A stretch of DNA of 64,000 bases from Bartonella rattaustraliani AUST/NH4 (GCF_000312565.1 NZ_CALW02000031.1:124001-188000); one strand, 5' to 3'. Positions 30,535-40,482 are shown, counted from the first letter of the stretch. The notes: a model not told the origin generated them from the sequence alone. Program-made: numbers and translations.

Positions 30535-32301
30535 ATGGTGAAAAAACAAATTTCCGCTTTTGATAAACATCTTATCATCCGTCTTTTGCGAGAAAATTTT
30601 TATAAACACGTGCGCTGGTACAGTGCAGCTATTTTCTCAATGATCATTATTTCTTGCACAACTGCAGCCAGTGCATGGATTATGCGTGATGTTGTCAATT
30701 ATATTGTTGATGCAAAAAATTTTGGAATGATTGTTTTAATTTCTAGCATCATTGCTTTCATTTTTATTCTCAAAGGAGTTGCCGCCTTTGCACAAACTTA
30801 CTTTTTGAGAAAAGCAGGAAACAGTATTGTTGCAGAACAACAGCGTAAAATTTATGCTCGCCTTATGGAACAGGGTGTTTCTTTTTATCATGATAACACT
30901 TCATCTGATCTCCTTGTTCGAGTCACCCACAACGCTACAGTAGCACGTAATGTTATTGATACAATTATTACAACTTTTGTGCGTGATTTGCTTTCCGTAA
31001 GTGGTCTATTGCTTGTCATGTTTATTCAAAGTTTTACGTTAATCGTCATTACTTTAATAGTCGGTCCACTGGCTTTTTTAGGGGTTAGAATGGCTTTAAA
31101 ACGCGTTCGCAGCCTTGTGGAAAAAGAACTCCTCTTACTTGGTGAAATTATCAAAATTGTACAAGAAAGTTCTCTTGGTATTCGCGTTATCAAAGCTTTT
31201 TCATTAGAAGAACTCATGAAAAAACGTATGAACAAAGCCATTTGCGATGCCGAAAAACAAGCAAACACTATTGCAACACTCCAAGCAATTACAAACCCGA
31301 TCATGGAAACACTCACGGGTATTTCCATTGCAGGTATCATCTGTTTTTTTGGCTATCTTGCAACTCAGCGAGCAGGCGTTCAAGGTGAATTCATGTCTTT
31401 TATTGTCGCTTTGCTTCTTGCTTACGAACCTGCAAAAAGATTAGCCAATATACGTGTCAAAATTGAATCTGGTTTGGTTAATATCCGTACGATGTTTGAA
31501 ATCCTGGATCATCCTCTTACGGTGATAGAACATGAAAAAGCTAAAGATCTGAAGAAAACACAAGGACCTATCCGTTTCGAACATGTTTCTTTTGCATATA
31601 TAGATAACCAAATGGTGTTAAAAGACATCAATCTAGAAATAGAACCTGGAAAAATGACAGCGTTGATAGGACCGTCTGGTTCAGGAAAATCAACTCTTAT
31701 TAACCTTATTATGCGCCTTTATGACCCTGTAGAGGGACGCATACTCATTAATGATCAAGACATTCGCTATGCTACATTTCGCTCTCTGAGAAATCTGATA
31801 GCCTATGTAGGGCAAGATACTTTTCTCTTTCAAGGAACGGTCAAGTATAATATTGGGCTTGGAAAAGTAGAAGCCAGCGATGATGACATTATCAACGCAG
31901 CAAAAGCAGCCAATGCTCATGACTTTATTATGGATCTTCCAAATGGATATGATACACAGATAGGTGATAATGGCTGTAATCTTTCAGGCGGACAAAAACA
32001 ACGACTCGCTATCGCAAGGGCAATGCTTCATGATAGTGAAATCTTGATTCTTGATGAAGCAACAAGCGCATTGGATTCCCATAATGAAGAACAAATTAAT
32101 GAAGCTCTGCATCATCTCACCAAAGGACGCACAACTATCGTCATTGCGCACCGCCTTTCAACAATTGTTCGCGCTCATAAAATTGTTGTCGTGAAAAATG
32201 GTCAACTGATTGAACAAGGGACCCAAAAAGAATTGCTCGCAAAGAAAAATGGCTTTTACAAAAAGCTTCATAATATCCAATTCAAAAAGGACATGTCCTA
32301 G
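30535..32301 (+). CDS. ABC exporter, fused permease-ATPase (MsbA-like)
   Basis: A 588-residue half-transporter with six membrane helices in residues 25-310 and an ATPase domain in about 340-580. The nucleotide-binding signatures are complete: Walker A GPSGSGKSTL, Q-loop AYVGQDTFLF, signature NLSGGQKQRLAIARA, Walker B ILILDEATSAL and H-loop IVIAHRLSTI. Sequence style matches lipid/multidrug flippases such as MsbA; it should act as a homodimer. The ATG at 30535 lacks a strong ribosome-binding site. It is the rightmost gene inside the inverted repeats. The substrate cannot be assigned, and MsbA is only a family resemblance. Confidence 0.9.
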   Translation: MVKKQISAFDKHLIIRLLRENFYKHVRWYSAAIFSMIIISCTTAASAWIMRDVVNYIVDAKNFGMIVLISSIIAFIFILKGVAAFAQTYFLRKAGNSIVAEQQRKIYARLMEQGVSFYHDNTSSDLLVRVTHNATVARNVIDTIITTFVRDLLSVSGLLLVMFIQSFTLIVITLIVGPLAFLGVRMALKRVRSLVEKELLLLGEIIKIVQESSLGIRVIKAFSLEELMKKRMNKAICDAEKQANTIATLQAITNPIMETLTGISIAGIICFFGYLATQRAGVQGEFMSFIVALLLAYEPAKRLANIRVKIESGLVNIRTMFEILDHPLTVIEHEKAKDLKKTQGPIRFEHVSFAYIDNQMVLKDINLEIEPGKMTALIGPSGSGKSTLINLIMRLYDPVEGRILINDQDIRYATFRSLRNLIAYVGQDTFLFQGTVKYNIGLGKVEASDDDIINAAKAANAHDFIMDLPNGYDTQIGDNGCNLSGGQKQRLAIARAMLHDSEILILDEATSALDSHNEEQINEALHHLTKGRTTIVIAHRLSTIVRAHKIVVVKNGQLIEQGTQKELLAKKNGFYKKLHNIQFKKDMS

Positions 32302-32392
32302 TTTTTAGATATTTCAATAAAGTTTGAGATAAAGAAGAGAGAGGTAGCTGTGTTCTCCTGCATTGTACATGCTTGCCTGAAAGAGAGCTTTC

Positions 32393-32741
32393 TCAAAGCC
32401 CTAATTCCATTTCACGACGCTGTGTCCGTGAATGATATACTGTAAAACCATTGTGCACTACACTCTTTACGTTTGTGAAAGCATAAATCAACATCATCAT
32501 TTTTTTACCAACTCATGGTATGTTTACCTATTCATAGTGTTACGATAGTTTTTGCATTGAGAGGATTTTTATCCCTTGCTCAAACGTTTTTACCCACATG
32601 CCAACCATGCTTATAATGTGCAGGCAGAAGATTTCGGCTGCTTCATATTCATCATGAACAGACTTGAAATGAGAAAGTTTTACAATATTCGAGATTCTTA
32701 ATTTAATATGAATAACGGCAGATTATCATTATAAATCAATA
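32393..32741 (-). repeat. Integrase-end remnant, copy 7 (inner unit of right inverted repeat)
   Basis: Reverse-oriented near-identical counterpart of copy 6, with a single ATCTTCTGCCTGCACAT unit and a CATTATAAGCATGGTTGGC block. It carries the same two-unit internal duplication. Confidence 0.72.
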
Positions 32742-33070
32742 TGCTGTATGTTTTAAAAAGATATCTCTCAGTGTTTCTAAGCCCATTTTACGGTGGCGTT
32801 CTATGAATTGCATAACGATAAGCCATTAAGCACTACCATCTTTTCGCTTATAAAGGGTAGCCCCTATCACTCTCATAGAGAACTCATTAAGTAAAATAAA
32901 CCCTATTTACCAGCGCATGCTGTTGCGACAACCTTTGCATGAAGGCGGTTCATAAGAGGCATTTTTCCTGCTTTTTTCACTCATTTTATCTTCACATCAA
33001 TCCCGCTGATAGTGTAAAGCCAAGTGAAAAATTGGTTCAACATAAAGAGGTTTGAAATGAGAGAATCTTA
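32408..33070 (-). repeat. Right arm of the ~0.67-kb inverted repeat
   Basis: Matches 25505-26175 in reverse orientation with about 95% identity by eye across more than 650 bases. Together the arms bound a 6.2-kb segment. Confidence 0.85.
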
Positions 33071-33129
33071 ACAGTATTTTGGATTATGACTCATAAGTGA
33101 ATAACGACAAATAATTATTATAAATCAAT
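32750..33129 (-). repeat. Integrase-end remnant, copy 8 (outer unit of right inverted repeat)
   Basis: Counterpart of copy 5, with the same distinctive insertion (CTCATTAAGTAAAATAAACC on the plus strand). Its outer end, which copy 5 has lost, is complete here: AAATTGATTTATAATAATT. Confidence 0.72.
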
Positions 33130-33235
33130 TTGTTGCAATGAGAACGGCAGCAATTATTTTTTCAAAAATACCTTTATTGTAAATGAAAGACCGTAAATAT
33201 TATTACTATGATAGTAGGTAAGAATCATAGAGATT

Positions 33236-34435
33236 TTAGTTTGCTAATTGACTGATGATGTGATTCAGCAGAATCCGTCCTTTGCTTGTCGCTTTTAAAC
33301 GCTGATTTCCAGACATTTCCACGAGCCCTTGCTTTTGTAAATCAATAAGATTTTCTTGTGGTAAGCTCTTAGGATTTAAGATTTCATAACGCGAAAGATC
33401 TAAACCTTCGCCAAGACGCAAGCCCATAAGGAGCATTTCATTTGCTTGTTGTTCAGCGGTCAATTGTTCTGTTTCAATACAGCCATGCCCCGTTGTTTCT
33501 ACCAATTCAAGCCAATGTTCAGGATATTTCTCATTTATAGTGACATAACGTTCACGATGCCTAATCAAAGAAGAAGGTGTTTTTGAAGAGACGGAGGAAT
33601 GATTTTGTTCGTGTTCAATAAAGCGACCGTGGGCTCCTGGACCAAAACCTGCATATTCATGATAGCGCCAATAGAGAAGATTATGTGCTGATTCGGCACC
33701 AGGAATTGCATGATTTGAGATCTCGTAAGCGGGAAGACCACGCTGTTCGGTTATTTCTTGCGTGAGATGATACATGTCTGCTGCGAGTTCTGAAGTGGGA
33801 AGAATAAGTTTTCCTGCGTCATAAAGCCGTTTAAAAGCGGTTCCTTCTTCGATGGTGAGTTGGTAAAGAGAAAGGTGGTCTGCTGCCAATTCAATGGCTT
33901 GAAAAAGTTCACATTTCCATTGTTCGAGTGTTTGTTCCGGGCGGGCATAGATTAAGTCAAAAGATAAACGCGGAAAAATTTCTCGCGCTAAAGCAATAGC
34001 GTGAAGAGCTTGTTTTACATCATGGAGACGGCCAAGTTTTCGCAGTGCTTTGTCATTAAGCGCTTGTACACCCAGAGACAAACGGTTAATACCTGCTGTA
34101 CGATATTCGCGAAAGCGTTCTACTTCCACACTTGTTGGGTTTGCTTCCAGGGTAATTTCCACTTTATCATCGATGGTCCACTTTTTTGCAAGTGCTTGCA
34201 ACAAGGAATCAACAGTCTGAGGCGTCATAAGAGAAGGTGTTCCCCCACCCATAAAAATACTCGTGATATGACGTGGACCTATTTTATAATATTGCGTTTC
34301 TATTTCACGTTCAAAGGCGGTGACAAAACGTGGTTGATCAACGCCATGAACACGAACGTGCGAATTAAAATCACAATAAGGACATTTTGCCGCGCAAAAG
34401 GGCCAGTGAATGTAAATACCAAAAGGTTCATTCAT
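33236..34435 (-). CDS. hemW: HemW-type radical SAM protein (heme chaperone)
   Basis: A 399-residue radical S-adenosylmethionine protein of the HemN/HemW family. The 4Fe-4S site is CAAKCPYC (Cx3Cx2C, residues 14-21). Further landmarks are [42 protein letters not shown] and the C-terminal HemN domain. The short N-terminus and lack of the extra HemN residues place it with HemW, which delivers heme, rather than with the coproporphyrinogen III oxidase HemN. The ATG at 34435 overlaps the rdgB stop by four bases (ATGA), so the two genes are coupled. The start is good: [14 protein letters not shown] is conserved. Confidence 0.92.
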   Translation of the reverse strand: MNEPFGIYIHWPFCAAKCPYCDFNSHVRVHGVDQPRFVTAFEREIETQYYKIGPRHITSIFMGGGTPSLMTPQTVDSLLQALAKKWTIDDKVEITLEANPTSVEVERFREYRTAGINRLSLGVQALNDKALRKLGRLHDVKQALHAIALAREIFPRLSFDLIYARPEQTLEQWKCELFQAIELAADHLSLYQLTIEEGTAFKRLYDAGKLILPTSELAADMYHLTQEITEQRGLPAYEISNHAIPGAESAHNLLYWRYHEYAGFGPGAHGRFIEHEQNHSSVSSKTPSSLIRHRERYVTINEKYPEHWLELVETTGHGCIETEQLTAEQQANEMLLMGLRLGEGLDLSRYEILNPKSLPQENLIDLQKQGLVEMSGNQRLKATSKGRILLNHIISQLAN

Positions 34436-35079
34436 GACGGTATCAAAAGGTTTTCTGCTAAAAGTTTGAAAGCGCGTGCACGATGTGAGAGAGGTGTTTT
34501 ATCATTGAGTTTCCATCCATGTTTCTGCTCCATTGACATTTCACCAAAGGTATTAACATACCCATCTGGTAAAAAAATAGGATCAAAACCAAAACCTTGG
34601 TTTCCGCGTGGAGGCCAAACAAATGTACCATCAACGCTGCCACAGAAATAATCTGCGTGACCATCGGGCCATGCAATACAGATGACGGATATAAAACGGC
34701 ATTTTCGTTGGCTTTTTTCATGAGCCCCGATTTTTTGGAGTTCATCTTCTATTTTTTGCATTGCTTTTGGAAAGTCACGTGTTCCATCGGGTTGAAGAGC
34801 AAGGTCAGCGGTATAAACGCCAGGTGCTCCATTTAATGCTTCGACTTCCAGACCTGAATCATCAGAAAGAGCAGGAATTTCTGTATTTTTTGCTGCTGCA
34901 AAAGCTTTTATGTAGGCATTTTCTTCAAATGTTGTTCCTGTTTCTTTGGGTTCAGGCAATCCGAGCTCTTTTGCTGATTGGATTGTTAAACCAAACGGAG
35001 CGATCAAGACGGCAATTTCATGTAATTTACCAATATTATGTGTAGCAATGACAAGTTTCTTGGCTGTTATGCTTCTCAT
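34432..35079 (-). CDS. rdgB: Non-canonical purine NTP pyrophosphatase, RdgB/HAM1 family
   Basis: A 215-residue house-cleaning enzyme that hydrolyses dITP and XTP to keep damaged purines out of DNA and RNA. Motifs: [12 protein letters not shown] (substrate loop), [32 protein letters not shown] with the catalytic Asp, and [14 protein letters not shown] prefer the ATG at 35079, eight bases after GGAG; an ATG at 35085 sits too close to that site. The stop overlaps the hemW start. The gene between rdgB and hrcA in many Rhizobiales, rph, is not present in this gap. Confidence 0.94.
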   Translation of the reverse strand: MRSITAKKLVIATHNIGKLHEIAVLIAPFGLTIQSAKELGLPEPKETGTTFEENAYIKAFAAAKNTEIPALSDDSGLEVEALNGAPGVYTADLALQPDGTRDFPKAMQKIEDELQKIGAHEKSQRKCRFISVICIAWPDGHADYFCGSVDGTFVWPPRGNQGFGFDPIFLPDGYVNTFGEMSMEQKHGWKLNDKTPLSHRARAFKLLAENLLIPS

Positions 35080-35388
35080 ATACATTTCTCCAGAAATGAA
35101 AGGGGGCTTTAAAAAACCAGCTTAAACATTCACATATACGCGTTTTGCCGGATTTTATGCAATATAATCTTTTTATACTCTTGATTGAACTTTCACTTAA
35201 ATGAAATCGTTTGTTTTTGATAAGGAGAATGATTGAAAAAAGAAATTAAATGGTCCTTTATCTTTGATGATAATATTTTTTTATGATAAATATGTAAGAT
35301 GTTTTCACACTGCTTTAGATGATTTGAAGAGACCATAGCGGAGCTTATATAAAGAACAGAGTATTTTTAAAGTAGTGAAATAATTACA
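35080..35388. other. Divergent region between rdgB and hrcA
   Basis: About 310 AT-rich bases with no gene. I looked for a CIRCE element (TTAGCACTC-N9-GAGTGCTAA) before hrcA and did not find one. Confidence 0.45.
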
Positions 35389-36459
35389 ATGAAGTATAAA
35401 CCTATTAATGATGCACTAAAATGTCTTGATAAGCGTTCACGTGATATTTTTCGTCATATCGTTGAAGCTTATCTGAATGATGGTGAACCTGTAGGGTCAC
35501 GAAATCTTTCACGGCTTTTACGACAGACATTATCACCTGCAACAATTCGTAATGTCATGAGTGATCTTGAACATCTTGGTTTAATTTATGCTCCTCATGT
35601 GTCTGCTGGGCGCATGCCTACACAATCAGGTTTACGATTTTTTGTTGATGCATTTATGGAAGCGGGTGAATTGCCAAATGAAGAGCGCGAAAATATTGCA
35701 ATGCAAGTCAAGGAGGCAGGCCATGCGCAATCCGTTGAACAGTTTTTCATTCAGGCAAGCAGAGTTCTTTCAGATCTTTCACGTGGGGCAGGGCTTGTTT
35801 TAGCAACAAAATACGAAGGAACATTGAAGCATATTGAATTTGTACGCCTTGATGGAGAACATGCTCTTGCTGTTTTAGTGACTCAACAAGGTGAGATTGA
35901 AAATCGTATTGTTCATTTACCAGAAGGGGTTACTCATGCACAATTGACAGAGGCAACGAATTTTCTTAATGCGCATATCCAGGGGCGTACATTGAGTGAA
36001 GCTAAAGAAGAAATTGCACGTTTATGCTCAGAAACGCGTGCTGCACTTGATCATTTGTCTCATCATCTTGTTGAAACAGGATTAGCTCTTTGGGGTGGAG
36101 AAGATGCTGACCATAAAATACATCTTATTGTACGTGGACGAAGCAATTTACTTGAAGATGTGAAGGCAGAAGAAGATTTAGAGCGACTACGACATCTGTT
36201 TGATGATCTAGAAACGCGTGAAAGTATGGCGCAGTTACTTGATTTAGCAGATGAAGGTTCGGGAGTACGTATTTTTATTGGTTCGGAAAATAAGTTATTT
36301 TCGCTTTCGGGTTCTTCTTTAGTGGTAGCCCCTTATCGTGATTCAAAGCAAAGAGTTATTGGTGCTTTAGGTGTTATTGGACCCACGCGGCTTAATTATG
36401 CAAGAATCGTTCCCATGGTTGATTATACGGCTCAACTTGTGTCACAACTGTTGCGTTAA
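35389..36459 (+). CDS. hrcA: Heat-inducible transcription repressor HrcA
   Basis: A 356-residue HrcA. The N-terminal winged helix (RSRDIFRHIVEAYLNDGEPVGS, LSPATIRNVMSDLEHLGL) binds the CIRCE operator, usually before groES-groEL; the central domain (GRMPTQSGLRFFVDAF) and C-terminal inserted dimerisation region (GVIGPTRLNYARIVPMVDY) are intact. HrcA activity depends on GroEL. No CIRCE element is visible before hrcA, grpE or dnaK here, so its likely target lies elsewhere. It is followed 124 bases later by grpE, the order usual in Rhizobiales. Confidence 0.95.
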   Translation: MKYKPINDALKCLDKRSRDIFRHIVEAYLNDGEPVGSRNLSRLLRQTLSPATIRNVMSDLEHLGLIYAPHVSAGRMPTQSGLRFFVDAFMEAGELPNEERENIAMQVKEAGHAQSVEQFFIQASRVLSDLSRGAGLVLATKYEGTLKHIEFVRLDGEHALAVLVTQQGEIENRIVHLPEGVTHAQLTEATNFLNAHIQGRTLSEAKEEIARLCSETRAALDHLSHHLVETGLALWGGEDADHKIHLIVRGRSNLLEDVKAEEDLERLRHLFDDLETRESMAQLLDLADEGSGVRIFIGSENKLFSLSGSSLVVAPYRDSKQRVIGALGVIGPTRLNYARIVPMVDYTAQLVSQLLR

Positions 36460-36583
36460 GATGACTATGTAGATATTTGTATAAGTAAAGACTCATTTTA
36501 TTAAATACGTAAGGACCCCTTGATTTTTGTCTGTAAAATTTCAATATCGAGAATAACAAATCTTATGAAGGAATAGAATTTTT

Positions 36584-37246
36584 ATGTCTGACGAAAAAAA
36601 CAAATTTACGGATGCTTCATTTGAAAATTGTGATTTGAAAAATCCAGCTGATCGCGATGCGCTTAAACAGGCTGCTGACGAATTTTTAAAAACACGTGAA
36701 GCAGAGGCACGCGCAGAAGTAGAAGAAGAAGGCAATGAGTTTCTTGATCCTTTAACCGCTTTGCAGGCTGAAAATAAAGAATTGAAAGATCAACTTTTAC
36801 GTCTTGCTGCAGATATGGAAAATCTTCGACGTCGCACTGCGCGTGATGTGGCGGATGCAAAGTCTTATTCAATCGCTAATTTTGCACGTGACATGTTATC
36901 TGTTTCTGATAATCTCAATCGCGCTTTGGAGGCTATTCCAGAAGGGGAAAAGGAAAAAGATTCTGGCTTGAAAACATTAGTTGAGGGCGTGGAAATGACA
37001 GAGCGTGCAATGATAGCAGCGCTAGAGCGCCACGGAGTGCAGAAAATTTATCCAGAAGGGCAAAAGTTTGATCCTCACTTCCATCAAGCAATGTTTGAAA
37101 TTCCTAATTCTGACGTACCAGATAATACTGTTCAGCGAGTTGTTCAAGCGGGATATATTATTGGTGAACGTGTTTTGCGCCCTGCTATAGTTGGTGTTGC
37201 TAAAGGGGGGATAAAAGAATCTCCTGTTGCGTCTGATTCTGCTTGA
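36584..37246 (+). CDS. grpE: GrpE, nucleotide-exchange factor of DnaK
   Basis: A 220-residue GrpE that releases ADP from DnaK. An acidic N-terminus leads into a long coiled coil ([25 protein letters not shown]), then [20 protein letters not shown] and the beta-domain core ([41 protein letters not shown]). Length is normal. The ATG at 36584 has a GAAGGAA stretch upstream. A clear rho-independent terminator follows at 37330-37353. Its partners dnaK and dnaJ lie 9 kb downstream in this window. Confidence 0.96.
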   Translation: MSDEKNKFTDASFENCDLKNPADRDALKQAADEFLKTREAEARAEVEEEGNEFLDPLTALQAENKELKDQLLRLAADMENLRRRTARDVADAKSYSIANFARDMLSVSDNLNRALEAIPEGEKEKDSGLKTLVEGVEMTERAMIAALERHGVQKIYPEGQKFDPHFHQAMFEIPNSDVPDNTVQRVVQAGYIIGERVLRPAIVGVAKGGIKESPVASDSA

Positions 37247-37329
37247 AACATACAAGTAGTGATCTTAGCGAAAAATATAATATCACATACAGCGCAATTT
37301 TATTGCGTTCTTTGATAAAAGAGAGTTCT

Positions 37330-37353
37330 AAAGGGTGTGGATGGCACCCTTTT
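37330..37353 (+). terminator. Rho-independent terminator of grpE
   Basis: AAAGGGTG and CACCCTTT form a perfect 8-bp stem around TGGATGG, running into a short T tract. It also overlaps the stop codon of the converging thpR pseudogene, so it could serve both strands. Confidence 0.75.
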
Positions 37354-37888
37354 AGCTGCGAAGTGTCCAACTTCCTTTCACAATATAGGGAGCACTGCTC
37401 AAAGGAGATGGCGATAATAATAAAACAAAATGATCGATCTCAAAAGGAGGAAAAGAAAAATGACTTCGAGAAGAAAGATAGAGAGGAAGATCATCAGGTT
37501 TAATATTAAGCAGACGTGCAAGAGTAATATGCGGAATAAATTGTTTTTTTAGGGGGCAATCCCAGGTCGTTCCGGATATAGTGTATTTTTTCGTGTAAAA
37601 GATTAAGAGTTTCACAAGATTCAATACGAACAACAAGAGAATGTGGAATGTTTTCTGAACAAAAAACTTCAAAATCTTTTGTGCATAATACAAAGGGAGG
37701 AAGTTTTATCGTATCAAAGGCACGTATAGTTTATCTTCTACAAAGCTTTCATCTTCACTAAAGAAAGATAAAGTGACATGAAAGTTTTGCGGATTAATTC
37801 ACTGTGCATTCGGTAAACCATTCTGCAGTGATACAAGCGCTTCTGTTATTTGTTGGGGAATTTGAAGAGCACTAAATAAACGGGGCAT
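37352..37888 (-). pseudogene. thpR: 2'-5' RNA ligase (ThpR/LigT) pseudogene
   Basis: Read leftwards from an ATG at 37888, MPRLFSALQIPQQITEALV starts a typical RNA 2',3'-cyclic phosphodiesterase/2'-5' ligase. A TGA interrupts it after LPNAQ, and the frame continues as INPQNFHVTLSFFSEDE, which includes the first HxT motif. A TAA and frameshifts follow, and the second HxT motif appears as FIPHITLARLLNIKPDDLP. Both catalytic motifs survive but the gene cannot make a full protein. It converges on grpE across the shared terminator. Confidence 0.85.
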
Positions 37889-38124
37889 AATATTTCCTTT
37901 AAAGTGAAAAGATGCTCACGTAAATATGGTGGTGAATAAGTTAAAAAAAAGTTAAGTTACCACTACAAAGAAGACAATAATGTGGAAAAAGAGTGTCTAA
38001 AAATATTTTACGATATTGATGGATTGAATTCATAAAGCTTATTAAACTTCAAGAAACGAGAGTTATGATGACACTAAAAACTGTATTCTCGTGGACTTCA
38101 TTACAAGAATATACAGGAAAAAGT

Positions 38125-38441
38125 TGAGTGTCGTTTTATTGAGCACCACCATCTTTACACTTACGAAGGATTGGCACCATTACTCTCTTTACCAACTTCC
38201 AATATATTTGCTAACGCATAGTGTATATTTACCAACTTATGGTGTTGCGACAGTCCTTGCATAAAGGTGGTTTATGAGAGGTATTTCTTTTCTCGTTTTT
38301 ACTCTCACGCTAACTGCGCTTATGGCGTAAAGCCAAGTGAAAAAATTGCTTCATGATAAAGGGGTTTGAGGTGAAAGAAACTTGCAATACTTGGAGCTGT
38401 GATTCAAACCAGATAGCGACAAAAATCATTATAAATCAAGG
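38125..38441 (-). repeat. Integrase-end remnant, copy 9
   Basis: Read leftwards from ACCTTGATTTATAATGA, it has the upstream block, a degraded start region and three units of the ~20-bp duplication (CCATAAGTTGGTAAATATA, CACTATGCGTTAGCAAATAT, TTGGAAGTTGGTAAAGAG), then a few integrase codons. Confidence 0.72.
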
Positions 38442-38575
38442 TATTGAGACATATTATACACAACAGAACTGCTATAAGCATTGACACCTACAATAAATAA
38501 CGAAAATGTTTATCTATCAAAAATTGTTATGCTGGTCCGTAAAGAATATGAAAACGGATGATTTCAAAAACAACA

Positions 38576-38775
38576 CATTGATTTATAATAATAATTCATC
38601 ATTTTTATATGAAATGTTCGCGCTTTGAGTATCATGTGTTTTCCTCATTTCAAATTTGTTTATATTGAATCAAAAAACGATTAGCTTGTACATCACAAGT
38701 ACAGTTGGTGTATGAATAAAAACTGTTTAAGAAAGAACGAAACGCTTTTTATAAACCGTCTCAATGTAGGAGTTC
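38576..38775 (+). repeat. Integrase-end remnant, copy 10 (truncated)
   Basis: Starts at ACATTGATTTATAATAATA in plus orientation and keeps only the upstream block and the first, heavily mutated integrase codons before meeting copy 11, which faces it. Confidence 0.6.
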
Positions 38776-38783
38776 CAGTTCCC

Positions 38784-39043
38784 TGCTTATGAAGTAACAA
38801 GCCAGCACCATCATTCTATTTAACAACTTATGGTGTTGCGACAGCCTTGCATTAAAGCGGGTCATGAGCTGTATTTTTCCTCCTTATCCTTACTAATTTT
38901 TATCTATGTGCCAACTCCGCTTATGGCGTACGAGCAAGTGAACAAAATTGATTCAACATAAAGTGGTTTGGAATGAGAGAATCTTACAATATTCAGGGTT
39001 GTGATTCAAGGTGAGAAAAGACAAAACCATTATGAATCAAGGT
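38784..39043 (-). repeat. Integrase-end remnant, copy 11
   Basis: Minus orientation, from ACCTTGATTCATAATGG down to AGCCAGCACCATC. It has one unit at the site of the internal duplication (CACCATAAGTTGTTAAATAG). It faces copy 10 about eight bases away. Confidence 0.72.
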
Positions 39044-39173
39044 ATTATACGCAATATAAAGGGTTGGAAAAGAGAATGGTGTTTTTGGTGTGTTATTTCG
39101 AAAAAGAGCCAATTAAAATAATAATGATGAGAAGTTTTTTCAGGGGAAATTATAATTTGGAAAGTAAGAAACT

Positions 39174-39470
39174 TCAGTTTTCCTCTCCAAATTTATTATT
39201 GATGAGCTTTTCAAGAGCATCAAGTGCATCACTTGCTTCTGGTCCAGAAACGCGAATAGTGAGGTCACAACCAGGAGAAGCGGCTAACATCATAAGCCCC
39301 ATAATTGATGATCCACCAACGACTTTTCCATCTTTTTCAACTTCAACAATAACGTTAAAACTATCAACAGTTTGAACAAATTTAGCGGAAGCGCGTGCAT
39401 GCAACCCACGTTTATTACAAATATTGAAATGACGACTTAGTTGAGAGGGGAGAGGATCTTTGGAAAGCAT
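39174..39470 (-). CDS. ptsH: Phosphocarrier protein HPr (NPr-like)
   Basis: A 98-residue HPr. The phosphorylated histidine is His24 in NKRGLHARASAKF, and the HprK-target serine is Ser55 in GGSSIMGLMML. In alphaproteobacteria such an HPr takes phosphate from EI-Ntr and passes it to EIIA proteins; it does not usually import sugars. It is the last gene of the leftward chvI-chvG-hprK-EIIA-HPr series, 25 bases after the EIIA gene. The N-terminus is about ten residues longer than E. coli HPr. The usual downstream ahcY gene is absent; integrase remnants follow instead. Confidence 0.94.
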   Translation of the reverse strand: MLSKDPLPSQLSRHFNICNKRGLHARASAKFVQTVDSFNVIVEVEKDGKVVGGSSIMGLMMLAASPGCDLTIRVSGPEASDALDALEKLINNKFGEEN

Positions 39471-39495
39471 GAATGTTTAATTACCTGCTATAAAA

Positions 39496-39885
39496 TCATA
39501 CTGGCACATTAATATATTTACGTCCTGCTTCTTGCGCTATTCTTAAAGCTTCTGTTAATGAAATATCAGGGCATTGGCGAATAGAAATCAGTTTAATGAG
39601 CATGGGTAGATTGACACCTGCGATCATTTCAACACGCCCTTTTTCAATGGCAGGAATCGCTATATTTGAAGGAGTTCCACCGAATACGTCTGTTAATATG
39701 ATGACACCATTGTTTGTGTCTGTAGAGGAGACTGCAGACATAATATCACTTCGGCGCTGATCCAAATCATCATCGGGGTAGATGCATATTGTTGCGAATT
39801 TTTCCTGTGTCCCAACAACATGTTCTACAGCATGTAAAAATTCAACAGCCAGCTCACCGTGCGTTACAAGCACGAGTCCAATCAT
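39496..39885 (-). CDS. PTS EIIA component, mannose (ManX-like) family
   Basis: A 129-residue EIIA domain of the mannose/fructose family. The phospho-acceptor is His9 in VLVTHGELAVEF; ICIYPDDDLDQRRSDI and ILTDVFGGTPSNIAIP are the other family blocks. No EIIB, EIIC or EIID gene is nearby, so it probably acts in regulation rather than sugar uptake, as known for the alphaproteobacterial incomplete PTS. An AGGAG site precedes the ATG at 39885. It lies between hprK and the HPr gene. Confidence 0.93.
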   Translation of the reverse strand: MIGLVLVTHGELAVEFLHAVEHVVGTQEKFATICIYPDDDLDQRRSDIMSAVSSTDTNNGVIILTDVFGGTPSNIAIPAIEKGRVEMIAGVNLPMLIKLISIRQCPDISLTEALRIAQEAGRKYINVPV

Positions 39886-40017
39886 TTACATAAACTCCTG
39901 TTAACTCAATATCTGACTATACTGGTAAAAGCTATATTCTACAAAGCTTTATCCTGCTGCCAAGAAAAAATTACAAAAAAAGGCAAAAATAATGATTTTT
40001 TTATCTTTAGATAAAAA

Positions 40018-40482
40018 TTAAACAGATTTGCGCCATATTTTTCTAAAAAAGAATGCTTCAATGGCCTGACAAATGGCTGTACAATCAGCTTCATGAAGGC
40101 TAGGGAGTTTTAAAAGGGGGGCATGTATATCTGCAAATTGAAAAGTTTGTCCTGTGGAAAAACGTTCATATTCAGGACCAAGTGTAAGAACGCAATCGAC
40201 GATTGTGTGTTTTTCAAACTCTATCATATAAAGACCAGCGCCACGAATCTCTATACCACCATGCAAACCTTCTGGAGCATATCCGTGAAGTTTTCCATTT
40301 TCCACACGCAGCATTGTATAATCGTCGCTGATAAGCTTTGCTTCACGCTTTGACCACTTAGCACGGTCAATCAAAGCAAGGGTAAGTGTTGACTTTCCTG
40401 AACCAGAAGGACCTATAATCAACAGTCCTTTCCCCCCTAGTTGAAGGCAATTCGCGTGTAATATTTCATTTGTTGCTTTCAT
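40018..40482 (-). CDS. hprK: HPr kinase/phosphorylase, short alphaproteobacterial form
   Basis: A 154-residue protein that corresponds only to the catalytic C-terminal domain of Gram-positive HprK. The P-loop GPSGSGKSTLTLALIDR (residues about 22-38) and the signature GGIEIRGAGLYMIEF (about 75-90) are intact. It phosphorylates or dephosphorylates the regulatory serine of HPr. Missing the N-terminal domain is normal for the group. Its ATG at 40482 is 23 bases after the chvG stop, which ties PTS control to the ChvGI system. Confidence 0.93.
   Translation of the reverse strand: MKATNEILHANCLQLGGKGLLIIGPSGSGKSTLTLALIDRAKWSKREAKLISDDYTMLRVENGKLHGYAPEGLHGGIEIRGAGLYMIEFEKHTIVDCVLTLGPEYERFSTGQTFQFADIHAPLLKLPSLHEADCTAICQAIEAFFFRKIWRKSV

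Noticed and set aside
25505-33070. Composite transposon or insertion sequence
   Set aside because: The inverted arms contain no transposase and the enclosed genes are ordinary housekeeping genes.
34001-34651. 216-codon open frame opposite hemW and rdgB
   Set aside because: Antisense shadow of two conserved genes, without coding signals.
35080-35388. CIRCE element before hrcA
   Set aside because: No TTAGCACTC-type inverted repeat is present here or before dnaK.
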